This document shows, piece by piece, positions 21,729 through 32,111 of a stretch of DNA of 32,111 bases. The translations under genes were made by a program, and so were the position numbers. How positions within the stretch are numbered: position 1 is the first letter of the stretch; every line of letters starts with the position of its first letter. Origin of the DNA: Purshia tridentata (taxonomy: Eukaryota > Streptophyta > Magnoliopsida > Rosales > Rosaceae); assembly GCA_003254885.1 (NCBI GenBank), contig QANT01006314.1:1-32111 (forward strand), given 5' to 3'. The notes beneath the pieces were generated by a model, which was not told where the DNA came from, searched no databases, and worked only from the letters and a program-made list of their open reading frames with translations.

Positions 21729-22740
21729 CACGTAAGCCCGTCTTTTCCAAGATCCAACATTCATTTTCCTTTTTATCAATTAGGGTTTTCGTCTGTTGCT
21801 CATCTCATTCTTGCTGTATTTATATGGCATTTCTAGCTCAAAACCAAGAATCTAGCAACCCCTTCTAATTTCGAATCAAACATCAACTGACCGTACTTGT
21901 ATGTATCAAATTTGTCCTTAGATTATGAGTTTAGGGTAATTGTGCGGTCCTAGTTCAATTGGGTTTTTATTTTCTTGATTAATAGAAATGGGGTTTTTAT
22001 TCAAGTCATTGAGCCAATCGTTTCATGTATGGTTTTCTAGTTGTGGTATTAATATTGAGTGGTGGGATATGCTCATGTGTGGAGTTTGGAAGTAAACTTT
22101 CAATTGAAAAGGAATGGGGGAAACAAGTAATTATAATGAAAAATGGTATGCATTTTGGTAGTTAGATTTTTGGCTAATTTAATTATAATGATGCTAGTTA
22201 TCCCAAATTGTTCTCATTCACATATGTAGTAGTGTATACATATACACAATGAGGAGGTCGAAAATTGTTATAATATATGGTGGTTATCAAGCTTTCTTTT
22301 AGTGACAATTTGTTTAGGATTACACCAAGTTGGCTTGTGTTTTTTTTTTGGTTGTGAGTCTTGTCACTTGTGGTTTGCAGGATTTGAATCTCATTATAAA
22401 AGCATGCAATTTTGAAAATTCATCTATGAGTGAAAGGGGGGTTAAATTTGCCTGTTAAAAGTTAGAACTAGCTCTTTGTATGCAAATTGGTGCAAACGTT
22501 TTTTAATTGGGACATGATAAAACTGGAACTCACAAGATAAAGTAGAGACACAGGTCTTACTTGTTTTCTCAAGTCTATTCTGAAAGTATGTATGGTCTCT
22601 GCAAATTCTGTATTTGATGATTAGCTGATCTTGCAGATCAGATGGGTGCTCAGCAAGAGGAACAAAGTTTGGAGTTTCTAATATTTCAGTGCCCTCTTTC
22701 TGGTTTATCTTTCAATAAAAAAGTTATAACAAAAGGGCCT
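21729..22740 (+). other. Possible spliced 3' untranslated region of NDUFB3
   Basis: Shortly after the stop codon there is a good donor, CAC|GTAAGC, at about 21732. An acceptor, CTGATCTTGCAG, ends at 22636, and an AATAAA signal sits at 22714-22719. Together these suggest a 3' leader exon, an intron of about 0.9 kb and a terminal noncoding exon of about 100 bp. The first segment is T-rich like a plant intron. An alternative is that transcription ends sooner and this is only intergenic DNA. Confidence 0.35.
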
Positions 22741-23880
22741 TAAAGAACTTGAAGGCTGTGAATTTTATTGTGTAGAGTTTTAATATGTTGTTGCTACTCT
22801 TTTAATGGTTACTTATGAAGATTGCATGTTAAATTGTGTGTTTTGTTATTCTTGTTTTGCCCTGTTTTCCCCTTCACAATATATATGTATATATATTATC
22901 ATCTCATCCCATTTTTTATAAGTTTTTCCAAATCAAGTTGAATTAATATTATTTGGGGAGATTCAAATTTAGCATTGGAGAGTCATTCCCTAAATGTATC
23001 CTCATATTTGAAGGAAATATCGAGAAGGGTCTGGAGCTCCTCTTAGATATATATAGTTTGAGAGTGAAAATCTAAAGTCTATTGTGAGGAAGCTTTTGGT
23101 GAGAGAGGGTAGTCAATTTGAATTCCTTCTAATATAATTAAAGGAAAGTTCTCTTGTGACTGAAATTTAAGTGTTATTTTGCTCATCACAAAAAGTGATA
23201 GTAGTGAGTATCACTATTATGTTAGATGGTTAACACGTGGTGTGCAAAATATTTCTCGATATTTGTAAGCGTACATTTGTGATTTGTGCTCATCTCATAT
23301 CCTTAAAAGGCTTGTGTTGTGCTTGATGTATGAGTTTTCTTTTTCTTTTCCTCTAAGGCTACGTCCCCCCACAAAAGAAACTGTATAGATAGAAAGTTTA
23401 CATCAATAGCCAATGTCAAAGCAACTAAAAAACAACTATATGTATATGCATTTGTAAATTGTGGGACCAAAGCCCAATAGACCAGAAGAACTATTCATGA
23501 ATCAGATTGGGCTGAGGCACTGGTCTTCAAAAACACATAAATAGCTATGAACCAAGTTATAGGAGGTACAGTTGAGGAAACTGGTAGACCAATTTCCTTA
23601 CCAGTCCCAATTAATTAGGCCATAGAATAGTTCCATTGAATTTGTACAAGCCAATAATGCAGAGCAAACTTTCAACCTATAGAAAAGTTGCTGGCATTGA
23701 CTGATTGACATTGTTGCTACTCACAACAAGTCGTCTTCTTCACCATATTAGCTTTGAAGTTTGAACCCAATCAGAAATTTAGGATTAGCCTGAATAATCA
23801 ATAAAAAAAAAAGTGATCGATTATAATAATTAAAGAAAAAAATATTAGTTTTGTTTAGCAAGTTAAGCAAAAAAAAATAA
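22741..23880. other. Intergenic DNA, nothing recognised
   Basis: No coding region, RNA gene or clear mobile element is visible; it is AT-rich with scattered A runs. Confidence 0.55.
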
Positions 23881-24136
23881 AAAGCAAGACTGGGAATCAC
23901 TACCTTCATCTCTTTATTCGAGTGCTAGGAAAAATGGTTAATGAATGAAGAAAGCTTTGACATAAAGACTTTGCATGATGATGACTAAGTAAAAAAAAAA
24001 AAAAAAAAAAAAAGCAAGACTGGGAATCACTACCTTCATCTCTTTATTCGAGTGCTAGGACAAATGGTTAATGAATGAAGAAAGCTTTGACATAAAGAAT
24101 TGACATAAAGACTTTGCATGATGATGACTAAGTAGT
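23881..24136. repeat. 130-bp tandem duplication joined by poly(A)
   Basis: AAAGCAAGACTGGGAATCAC starts at 23881 and at 24011. The units run to ATGATGATGACTAAGTA and differ by one base plus a small insertion in copy 2, where TTGACATAAAGA is itself doubled. The first copy ends in a run of about 22 A. It is a recent duplication of noncoding DNA. Confidence 0.92.
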
Positions 24137-25546
24137 GGGCTCCCATAAGGACATGACGACATCATAGATTTTACATAAAGCCTAATAAAGAGCAATCGGC
24201 TGCTTCTGTCAATCGTTGTCATTTAAAAACAATGTTAGGTTAGGATTCGCTTTAGGAATCATTCTTATTTTATTTGTTAAACTTTAATTTGTATAATGTA
24301 TATTAAAGAATTTATATAATTTACTCACATTAATTTTTATTCTATACTTTTGAATAATAAACACGTAATCAAACTTAAAAGTCAAGATAAAAATAAATAG
24401 AGAAAAAAACAAGTAAAATCCACCAATCACTCATTTAATTATCTTCTTCTCCATTGTACTTAAATTTCACCAAAAACACGTGCAACATGCTTGTCTTTAT
24501 CTGCCAACCATTTCACATGTCACCGTCATAAATGAGCACAGATTAAAAAAACAAAAATTGGATAGTGATATTAATTTATTGCATAATGAAACGTACAGAA
24601 TTTAAACCTTTGCCCTAAGCTTCGGCAGATCAAGTTCTTGTCCAAAAATAAATTCAGCTCTTAAACTTCCAAACAAATTAATCTAGAAATATATAAAAAT
24701 GACAATGAAATCATTATCGACACCATAATTTTGTGTGAAAATTTCTTTAAATGGAACAAAATCTTTTTTTTCAAATACATATTTTCTTTTACAATAAAAT
24801 TGTAATTAATATATTAAATAATAGGATAATATTTTATTTGTTCAAAATTGAGCTTACTATAAATGTTTTTGCTTTAATTTTATAAATAGCATATTCTATT
24901 TTGTATATTGCCACATCATTCATTCAGTAAACATTTTTTTTAGAATGAGAGAAAGCTCTTCATTTAAGTTTGTAAAAGGGTTATAGGACAATCCTATACC
25001 ACAAAGTTCATAAGCCAAGAAAATTCATCCTCTAAGGCCTTCCACAGTGACTTTGTATTTTGATTTTGATTTTGATCCCTAAAGTGGCATGATTCCTACC
25101 TGAATAGTGTTTAGAGTGATTCTTATATTGTGTCGTAGTGTTGTTGAGAATGATATATGTGAGTAATATTGTTCTACCAAATTAAATTAGGTCAAAAATT
25201 GATTAAGTGATTTTTATTTTTTATTTATGATATAATTATTTATAAAATTTAGCAATGTCTTTATTTTAATAAAATCTGTAAAAATAGTCCAATATTACAT
25301 ATACTTACATATTAATTATTTGAAGGCATAAGAAATTTATTTTTTTTATCTTGATCAAATGCAACATTTAATAAAGGTTAATGCAAAAAAATTTTTTTGA
25401 CAAAACACACAACAATAAGTTCATAAACATAAACCATAAATTGGGCACATAAGCAACTTGATTAAGGAAACACAATAGAAAACACAAACATAAGCAACAC
25501 ACATAGAGAACAATTGAATAAACAATAAGAAAATAATCAACAATGA
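24137..25546. other. AT-rich intergenic DNA, nothing recognised
   Basis: No gene is supported. The right part may belong to the flank of the decayed transposon at 25547-26280, but its ends were not found. Confidence 0.5.
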
Positions 25547-26280
25547 TCAACATCTTTGATTTTCTTGGACGAGACCTTCGTGACACCAAAGGTTGGCAAT
25601 TAGATCTTAATTAAGTTTTAGGTGGTCTTCAGATGACCTAACCAAATGGGCACGTCTAAGCCTCTCTTCTACTGAAGAGGGATCAAGTCCAATAAATAGG
25701 ACATGCCTCCACCAGTTTATATTGATCATCAGCCCTCCTCATCCTTTCTAGAATGTCCAAGTCGTCTTTTGACTCATCTTTTTCACATTCTGGCCACTAA
25801 TTATGAATAATCATATTGTGCAAAATTATGCACACCTACATGATATAACCAAGATCATTGGTGACCCATCCTTTGGCGGGATGTTTTATAATTTTCCATT
25901 TCTTTTTCAAAATCCCAAATGCAATTTCGACATTCTTTATATATACCTCTTGATACATTTCATAATTTCTAAGCTTATGTGGTTGAGGCTGCAATATTGT
26001 GATCATAGGTTGCCCATTTGGGATATATCTTGCCAGCAAGATAATATTTCAGTTTGTACCTATGACCATTGACCATTGACAATGTACTTGATACAATGGT
26101 TGCGACCTTATTCCACATCATCGAACATGGGAGATGCATTAAGGATAGTTATGTCATTAAACAACCTAGAAAAACTAATGGTTGCATGCTAAATTCATAT
26201 GTTATACAATTGAACTCAGCCATTGCCTCGAGGACTATAGTAGAAGTACCGTGATATCCTCGATATGCCTTTTGAAAAAT
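25547..26280 (-). pseudogene. Decayed PIF/Harbinger-type transposase
   Basis: On the minus strand, broken frames give in order: VNGHRYKLKYYLAGKIYPKW (about 26085-26026), KNVEIAFGILKKKWKIIKHP (about 25938-25879) followed by AKGWVTNDLGYIM, a stop, then VCIILHNMIIH (to about 25803), and finally DLIANLWCHEGLVQENQRC with a stop at 25547. This is the C-terminal third of the plant transposon protein family related to Harbinger/HARBI1 nucleases (VNG..Y..GYYLADGIYP; VERAFG.L..RW.II..P; ACIILHNMI). At least two frame shifts and an in-frame stop just before the CIILHN block kill it. The N-terminal catalytic part and the terminal repeats were not found. It is a dead element fragment. Confidence 0.85.
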
Positions 26281-26743
26281 CATAAAAAATGTCAAAAAAA
26301 TTTGTAAATTTCTAAAAATACACCTGGCTAGTTAACTAAAAAATATATATACCTCATTCTTTCTTAGTTTTAATATTTGTAAATTAATATTAATACATAT
26401 ATGAAATAAAAAGACAAAAAAGAAAGAGACTAATATGAAGAATATGAAGATGTGCTCCTTTTGAAAAGGAGCCAAACATTTTTTTTATTTTTAAATGATA
26501 CATAATTTTTATTGTTATTTATTGATATTAATTTTAATTTATGATTTATTTTGGAAGCCTTAAAAACGCGCTTTCAAATTAAAAACAAGCAATAGATAAA
26601 AGAAAAGAAAGGGGAATAATTTCTTCTTGGTCAAAGTGTAACCCAAAAATAAAAAGTGAATTTAAGATTAATGTTAAAAGACCATGACAAAAAAACCGGG
26701 AACAACCTCCTCCTTTGCTTGCTCCTTCGCAGCTTAACAACCA
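26281..26743. other. Intergenic DNA upstream of methionine S-methyltransferase
   Basis: AT-rich sequence with no gene seen. The part nearest 26843 should hold the promoter, but no core motif is clear enough to call. Confidence 0.5.
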
Positions 26744-26749
26744 AATCCC

Positions 26750-26770
26750 ACTCTCTCTCTCTCTCTCTAC
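26750..26770 (+). repeat. (CT)n tract in the probable 5' leader
   Basis: A run of about nine CT units lies some 75-95 bases before the start codon at 26844. CT-rich leaders are common in plant genes; this one is probably transcribed. Confidence 0.8.
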
Positions 26771-26843
26771 CTCAGACTCTGACTCTCTCTATCTTTTTCT
26801 ATAGAACCCTCGCTAGCATCATTGTGTGACTGAGAGTGTGTGA

Positions 26844-29800
26844 ATGGCAAAGAACGACGCGTCGTTGGGATCGGTGGACGAGTTCTTGAAGCGGTGCCAG
26901 CAGTCCGGCGATGTCGCATACGCTGCGCTGAGATCAGTGCTGGAGCGTCTCGAGGATCCGAAAACCCGAACTCAAGCTCGAATCTTCCTCTCGGACCTCC
27001 AGAAGCGCTTCCCCACTAAGGAGGCCTGCGATCAATGCTTCCACACGTACCATTTTCAGATTGAAGACATCTTCTTCGATCAGTATGAAGGTCACACACA
27101 CACACATTCTCTCTCTCTCTCTCTCTTTCTCTCTCTCATTCAGTTTTCCATTCATTTTTTTGTTTCCTGTTTCGTATCGATGCCTGTTTGGTTACTGAGA
27201 GAATGGAGGAAAGGAAAATTGAAGAAACGGGAATATGCAATCCAGATTATCCAACTAATCAAAATGACTACAAACAGTTGTGTTGTTCATTTGACTGTCC
27301 TTTTTTCCCTGTGTGTGTTTGAGTTTTTTGGTTTTTTGGTAAGTCATAGTCTGCCATTTGGACTATTTTTAAGCTGTTCTCGTCGTTTTCTCAGTAACCA
27401 ATCGTATTGCTTGGTTGGTTCATTTCTGTACAAACAACTGGGAAACGGAGTCACTTTTTCTTTTCACTTACTTGACTTCAATTTTTCTTTTTCTAAATAT
27501 AGGACATCCTAAAATTTTATAATATCATGCACATATGGCTGAAGATTTTTCTTTTCCTTTTCCATTTTTCTTATGGTCATTTTAATCTTCATGAATTCTT
27601 AGTTGGCTTTAAGATAGAGTAAAACAGGACAGCTCTAATCTTTAACAATTCAGTTCTAGTAGATGATGAGGATGGTGCTATCGTATCTTTTTTTTTTTTT
27701 TTTTAATACTTTTTTGGTTGCTCAATATAATTATCTGAAATCATAGCTGGATTTACACCTCTTGTATTATACAATCATTGATCGCCAAAAGATGTCTGTT
27801 TATCATGTTTGTTATATTAGCTGGTCTGACCCTGTTCTCGGGCTACTGCAGGTTACCAGGGTAGGAAAAAATTGACAATGATGGTTATCCCAAGCATTTT
27901 TGTTCCAGAAGACTGGTCCTTCACTTTTTTTGAAGGACTGAATAGACATCCAGACTCTATTTTTAAGGACAAGACACTTGCTGAGCTTGGTTGTGGAAAT
28001 GGTTGGATATCCATTGCCATTGCTGAGAAGTGGTTGCCATCCAAGGTAGTTTTGTTGTTTGTTTGTCTTACATTACCATGCATGATATATATTCCATTCA
28101 CATTACAATTTTTTTGGCTTTTCTAAGCGGTGAATAAACTACCTTTTCCAGGTATACGGCCTTGATATCAATCCTAGAGCGGTGAAGATGTCATGGATAA
28201 ACTTGTACTTAAATGCTTTGGATGACGACGGTCAACCCATCTACGATGGGGAGAAGAAAACTTTGCTGGACAGGGTAGAATTTCATGAATCAGATCTTCT
28301 ATCTTATTGTAGAGATAATGACATTCAGCTAGAACGAATTGTTGGATGCATACCTCAGGTATTGTCAACATTTACAATTCAAAGGGCATGAATCATGATA
28401 TCATGTTTGATAAAGGTAGTTTGGGGCCTTTTTGAAGGTTCATATTGTGTGAGTCATCATCTTAACTCCTAATTTTTTTCCTTTGCTTCTGTTCTTGCAG
28501 ATTCTTAACCCAAATCCAGACGCAATGTCTAAGATGATTACAGAGAATGCAAGTGAGGAATTTCTACATTCATTGAGCAATTATTGTGCGCTTCAGGTTA
28601 GGAGAGATCCTTGATAATATGTTCTGCATTCTATTTTAAGAGGCATCCAGAGCTACATGGATATCAGGATAATTCTTTGCCCTAGTTGCACATTGAAACT
28701 GTTTGTTAATGATATGTACTATGACTTTCTAACAACTGATCAAACTGTGTCAATTGATAAGCTAGTTCTTTCAGTTTCTGGTCATTGGTAGAAACCATGA
28801 TAGTATTTTTGCTTATGTAAACTTTTCCTTTCTTTGCAGGGTTTTCTTGAGGATCAGTTTGGCTTAGGCCTAATTGCTAGGGCAGTGGAGGAAGGAATAT
28901 CTGTCATTAAACCTATGGGGATAATGATCTTCAATATGGGGGGTCGTCCAGGACAAGCTGTTTGTAAGCGCTTGTTCGAACGCCGTGGTTTCAATGTTAC
29001 CAAGCTTTGGCAGACTAAAATTCTCCAGGCAAGTGCACCCCACTATATCTGGAAAAATAAATTTCTTCTTCGAAGTTGCACTTCTCTTGAAATTCATTGT
29101 TACAGGCTGCAGACACAGATATCACAGCCTTAGTTGAAATTGAAAAGAACAGTCCACACCGTTTTGAGTTCTTCATGGGACTTTCTGGAGATCAGCCTAT
29201 TTGTGCTCGAACAGCATGGGCCTATGGAAATGCTGGTGGCCGAATTTCTCATGCTTTATCAGTTTACAGCTGTCAACTTCGCCAACCAAATCAGGTGTGC
29301 TCTTCAGAGTGAATGTTTATCTGCAGAAAGTTGATGTTCATTGCACTTAAAGATAGGGAAACTGAAAAGACACTGACTTAAATAAACTGACAGGTGAAGA
29401 CAATTTTTGAGTTTCTTAAAAATGGCTTCCACGATATTAGCAGTTCCTTGGATTTATCATTTGAAGATGATGCTGTGGCTGATGAGAAGATCCCCTTCTT
29501 AGCTTATCTTTCCACTGTTCTGAAAGGGAGTTCTTTTGGCACGTATGAGCCACCAGCGGGAAGTAAACAATTTCGTAATCTCATTGCTGGGTTTATGAAA
29601 ACATATCACCGTATTCCGCTCAATGCTGATGTAAGAAGACACTAACAATAGTAATTATGTGTTCATGCTTTTGCATCAAATTTTTTCCCTTTTCTTTTCT
29701 CTAATTAATTAATCAGTAACTCTTGTGTATACCATATGTCTATTGTTTCTTTCCTAGATTTTAGTGATTTGGCTCCCTTTGAACTTCTACCAAGTCATGT

Positions 29801-32111
29801 TGACTGAAAACTGATCTTTACTCAATAGCAAGACCTCACCTAAACATGCATGGGTCATCATTACCCGAACAATATAAAAAACAAAATAAACCGAAGAGGT
29901 GTTGCAACATAGATTTTTTTTTTGTTATTTTATTTGTCAGATGACATATGGATACCAACTTGAAAAATTAGCATAAGAATACTTCTACACTCACTAAATT
30001 GTTTTTACCAAATTTGTTCACCAAATGATGTGGCAGTGTTTCATTTATTCATATATGGGCCCACTCTGAATCTCATTTCTTTCTAGCAAGGTACTTCCAC
30101 GTATACTGACACATCATTTGGTGAGAAAATTTGGTGACTTTAGCACCACTATTAGCATGAATTCACCTCCTAGGAATCTCTGATCTGATGTTGTTTCTTG
30201 TTCGATTTCTGGTATAAGCACCTACATCTGTGGGGATTTTCAAACACAAATTACAGCTGAAGAAAATTGTATTGTATTTTATCCATCCCACAGGTTATGC
30301 GATGGTCTAATGTTAAATTTAGATTGTAGGTTGGTAGTAGGTTTGTACAGCAGAAGAAAAAGAAGAAAGCTGAGAAGCTGGGAGTAAAAAAGCATAAAAA
30401 CATATTTTTCTACCTGAGTTGGTCTGTTTATGTATATACATACACAAAACTATATAATGGGAGATTGGTGAGCACAAACAGAGTATTACTATTGTGGGTA
30501 TCAAGATATCTTCAACCAAGATCTTGTTTCTTTGAAATCATGGTTTTAGAATTATATACAAATATCTCTTCATCTTCTCTCTCTCTCTCTCACTTGCTTG
30601 TTTTCACTTTTTTTTTTTTCTTGACTGTGTTCATCTCTTGGTTCTTATTCTCCACCTGTCTAACAAAAATAAACTAGTTACCTATAACCTTTTTGGAATA
30701 ATGTATGTAGGATCAGTTAACCTAGTTTTGGTTCTATTTTTTATGTTATATTCTTTAAGCAATGTTGCTTTATGGTCAGTATTTTTCCAGCAGCTTGGGC
30801 GATTGAAATTACATAAGTCACATTGATTTCTGTTTGTTCTGTATCCCCACTTATTCAGTTAATTAATTTTAGTCGAGTAAGTTTATGAAGCATGGGGACT
30901 TCAAGATGTTGGTTGAAGGTATCTTGATACATAGGTTGATTATCCTTTCATCCAATTTGGTCATATGGTTTCTCAATACTGTCTTGAATAAACTGGCTGT
31001 GTTCAGTGTTCTGAGTTCTAAATGGTGCAAGAAAATCTGTTCAGGGGCTACAAAACATTCATACGTCTCCTTGATGGGTGAGAAAACCTACAATATCTAA
31101 ATTAACCACAGCATCATAAGCTTTGGTCATAATAACAGATGGTTTTGATAATTTAAATTCCCTTGAGAACTGTTTTCATATTAATTTCATGAATTAGAAT
31201 GCTGTATACAACATAGACTGAGAGACACAGATCAACTGTGATTTGTTTTTTAAATTGTATAATGGTTCTATCCTTGTTTTCACGGTGACACTGCCAAAAG
31301 TGCAGTTTGGTGAAAGCATACTTATACTTCAAAGGCTAAGAATTTCAGAAAAATACACTTATGGGGCTCTAAAACACTAAAGATTTTTCACAAGTTTTTA
31401 AACCCATGGAATCTTGCAGAACTTCATGCTATGTTTTTCCTGTTGTTTGGTATAGGTTGCATTTCTGACTTGTCTTATCTCATTTCTTTTACAAGAATGT
31501 TGTTGTCCTTCCTTCAAGAGCTGTGGCAATAGAAAATGCTCTTCGATTGTTCTCGCCTCGCCTTGCAATTGTTGATGAACATCTGACCCGGCACCTTCCA
31601 AGGGAGTGGTTAACATCTTTAGCAATTGAGGTGTGGCATTTGTAATTTTGCTGTACTTTCATTTTTATTTTTTATATAATGCCGTTGGTGGTCTGTGTAT
31701 TATTAACCCAAAATTTGGTCCCTGCAACATTATGATAAGCTTTAGTGCAAATGTAGAAGTATTCATAATGCACTGAAAGCCTGGGTAATGTTGTGATGGC
31801 TACAGGTTACTAGAATGAATAAGAAACTCCTGGGTCAACAGTGAGAAGTTGTAGATCTTGAGTTGTATGATATTCTGTGATTTCCAGAAAACAATGTTAC
31901 TTTGAAGCTCAAAATTTATGCCCTTTAGAAGAAGATATAGAAGTGAGAAAAAAACCCAAATCTATAATCATGAAGCGATTTTCTATCTATGGAACTGATA
32001 AGTAATTAGTTCATTTGTTATAACCACATTTACTTCTTAATTGTAGCGTCCAGGAACTGATAGTCCTTCAGAGGATTTACTTACAGTTATTGAAGCACCT
32101 CGCCAGTCTGA
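26844..32111 (+). CDS. MMT1: Methionine S-methyltransferase, 5' half (cut by window end)
   Basis: Exons: 26844-27090, 27852-28045, 28152-28358, 28501-28596, 28840-29028, 29106-29294, 29394-29630, 31496-31630 and 32047 onward, all in frame. They give about 519 of the roughly 1,090 residues usual for this enzyme. It transfers a methyl group from AdoMet to methionine, making S-methylmethionine, a transport and storage form of sulfur, in the cytosol. Residues 127-133 (ELGCGNG) form the AdoMet-binding motif I, with VYGLDINPRAVKMSWINLYL next as the motif II region. From about 455 (NVVVLPSRAVAIENALRLFS) the aminotransferase-like C-terminal half begins, mostly outside the window. The start codon opens MAKNDASLGSVDEFLKRCQQ, as in known plant enzymes. 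Intron 5 (29029-29105) begins with GC, not GT. Intron 7 is long (1,865 bp) and holds a small element. Confidence 0.96.
27091..27140. repeat. (CA)n(CT)n compound microsatellite in MMT intron 1
   Basis: Directly after the exon 1 donor (GTCACACACA) comes a CA run, then CT units to about 27137. It begins inside the splice donor region, so length changes would fall next to the splice site. Confidence 0.85.
29029..29105 (+). other. GC-AG intron in MMT
   Basis: The exon ends CTCCAG and the intron begins GCAAGT, the known consensus of the rare GC donor. The acceptor is TTGTTACAG. At 77 bases it is one of the shortest introns of the gene. Only this splice keeps ..KILQ|AADTDI.. in frame; retention gives a stop in the next exon. 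Confidence 0.85.
29995..30160. mobile_element. Probable MITE in MMT intron 7
   Basis: TTCACCAAATGATGTGGCAG (about 30017-30036) faces its near reverse complement CTGACACATCATTTGGTGAG (about 30106-30125), and the match goes on outward through ACCAAATTT. Inverted ends of at least 30 bp thus bracket a short noncoding core. The exact ends and target duplication are not settled. Confidence 0.55.

Noticed and set aside
21422..21868. 148-codon plus-strand frame over NDUFB3
   Set aside because: It overlaps the NDUFB3 exon in another frame, is very Arg-rich from purine-rich DNA, and has no recognisable domain.
26844..27512. 222-codon open frame starting at the MMT start codon
   Set aside because: Only the first 82 codons are exon 1; the rest reads through the donor at 27091 into intron 1, including a microsatellite. 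The spliced exon 2 at 27852 restores the known protein.
1..32111. tRNA, rRNA or other structured RNA genes
   Set aside because: No cloverleaf, B-box-like motif in context or rRNA segment was recognised by eye on either strand; a covariance-model scan would be needed to exclude small ones.

Overview
This window is nuclear DNA from a flowering plant. Spliced genes with short GT-AG introns are scattered through AT-rich DNA full of small transposon remnants and simple repeats. Gene content (IspD, a plant complex I B12 subunit, methionine S-methyltransferase, an ankyrin/PGG membrane protein) indicates a eudicot. A woody, perhaps rosaceous, species is only an impression. One ambiguous base (n) at 1637 shows this is an assembled sequence.

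Layout. 1-7400 holds no intact gene; it contains tandem repeats, a 27-bp minisatellite (3734-3949), a 393-bp foldback element (4513-4905), a LINE reverse-transcriptase relic (5602-5907) and a small CACTA-type element with a 3-bp target duplication (6086-6278). 7613-9973 (minus) is a three-exon ankyrin-repeat/PGG gene. 10100-14070 is a repeat-built zone: a duplicated flank plus a broken second copy of the last two IspD exons. 14173-19745 (minus) is a complete twelve-exon IspD gene for the plastid MEP isoprenoid pathway. 20416-21269 is a 430-bp tandem duplication. 21480-21704 (plus) is the short gene for the mitochondrial complex I subunit NDUFB3/B12, divergent from IspD. 21705-26843 is mostly intergenic, with a 130-bp tandem duplication and a decayed PIF/Harbinger-type transposase (25547-26280, minus). 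26844 to the window end (plus) is the 5' half of methionine S-methyltransferase, nine exons visible, the ninth cut by the window edge.

The genes do not form one pathway. They serve plastid isoprenoid synthesis, mitochondrial respiration, sulfur metabolism (S-methylmethionine cycle) and probably a membrane-linked stress or defence response. I found no clear case of a new biological system. The most unusual structures are the tandem duplication of the IspD 3' end with decayed exons, the 430-bp duplication in the IspD/NDUFB3 divergent spacer, the in-frame 69-bp duplication in the ankyrin gene and a GC-AG intron in the methyltransferase gene.
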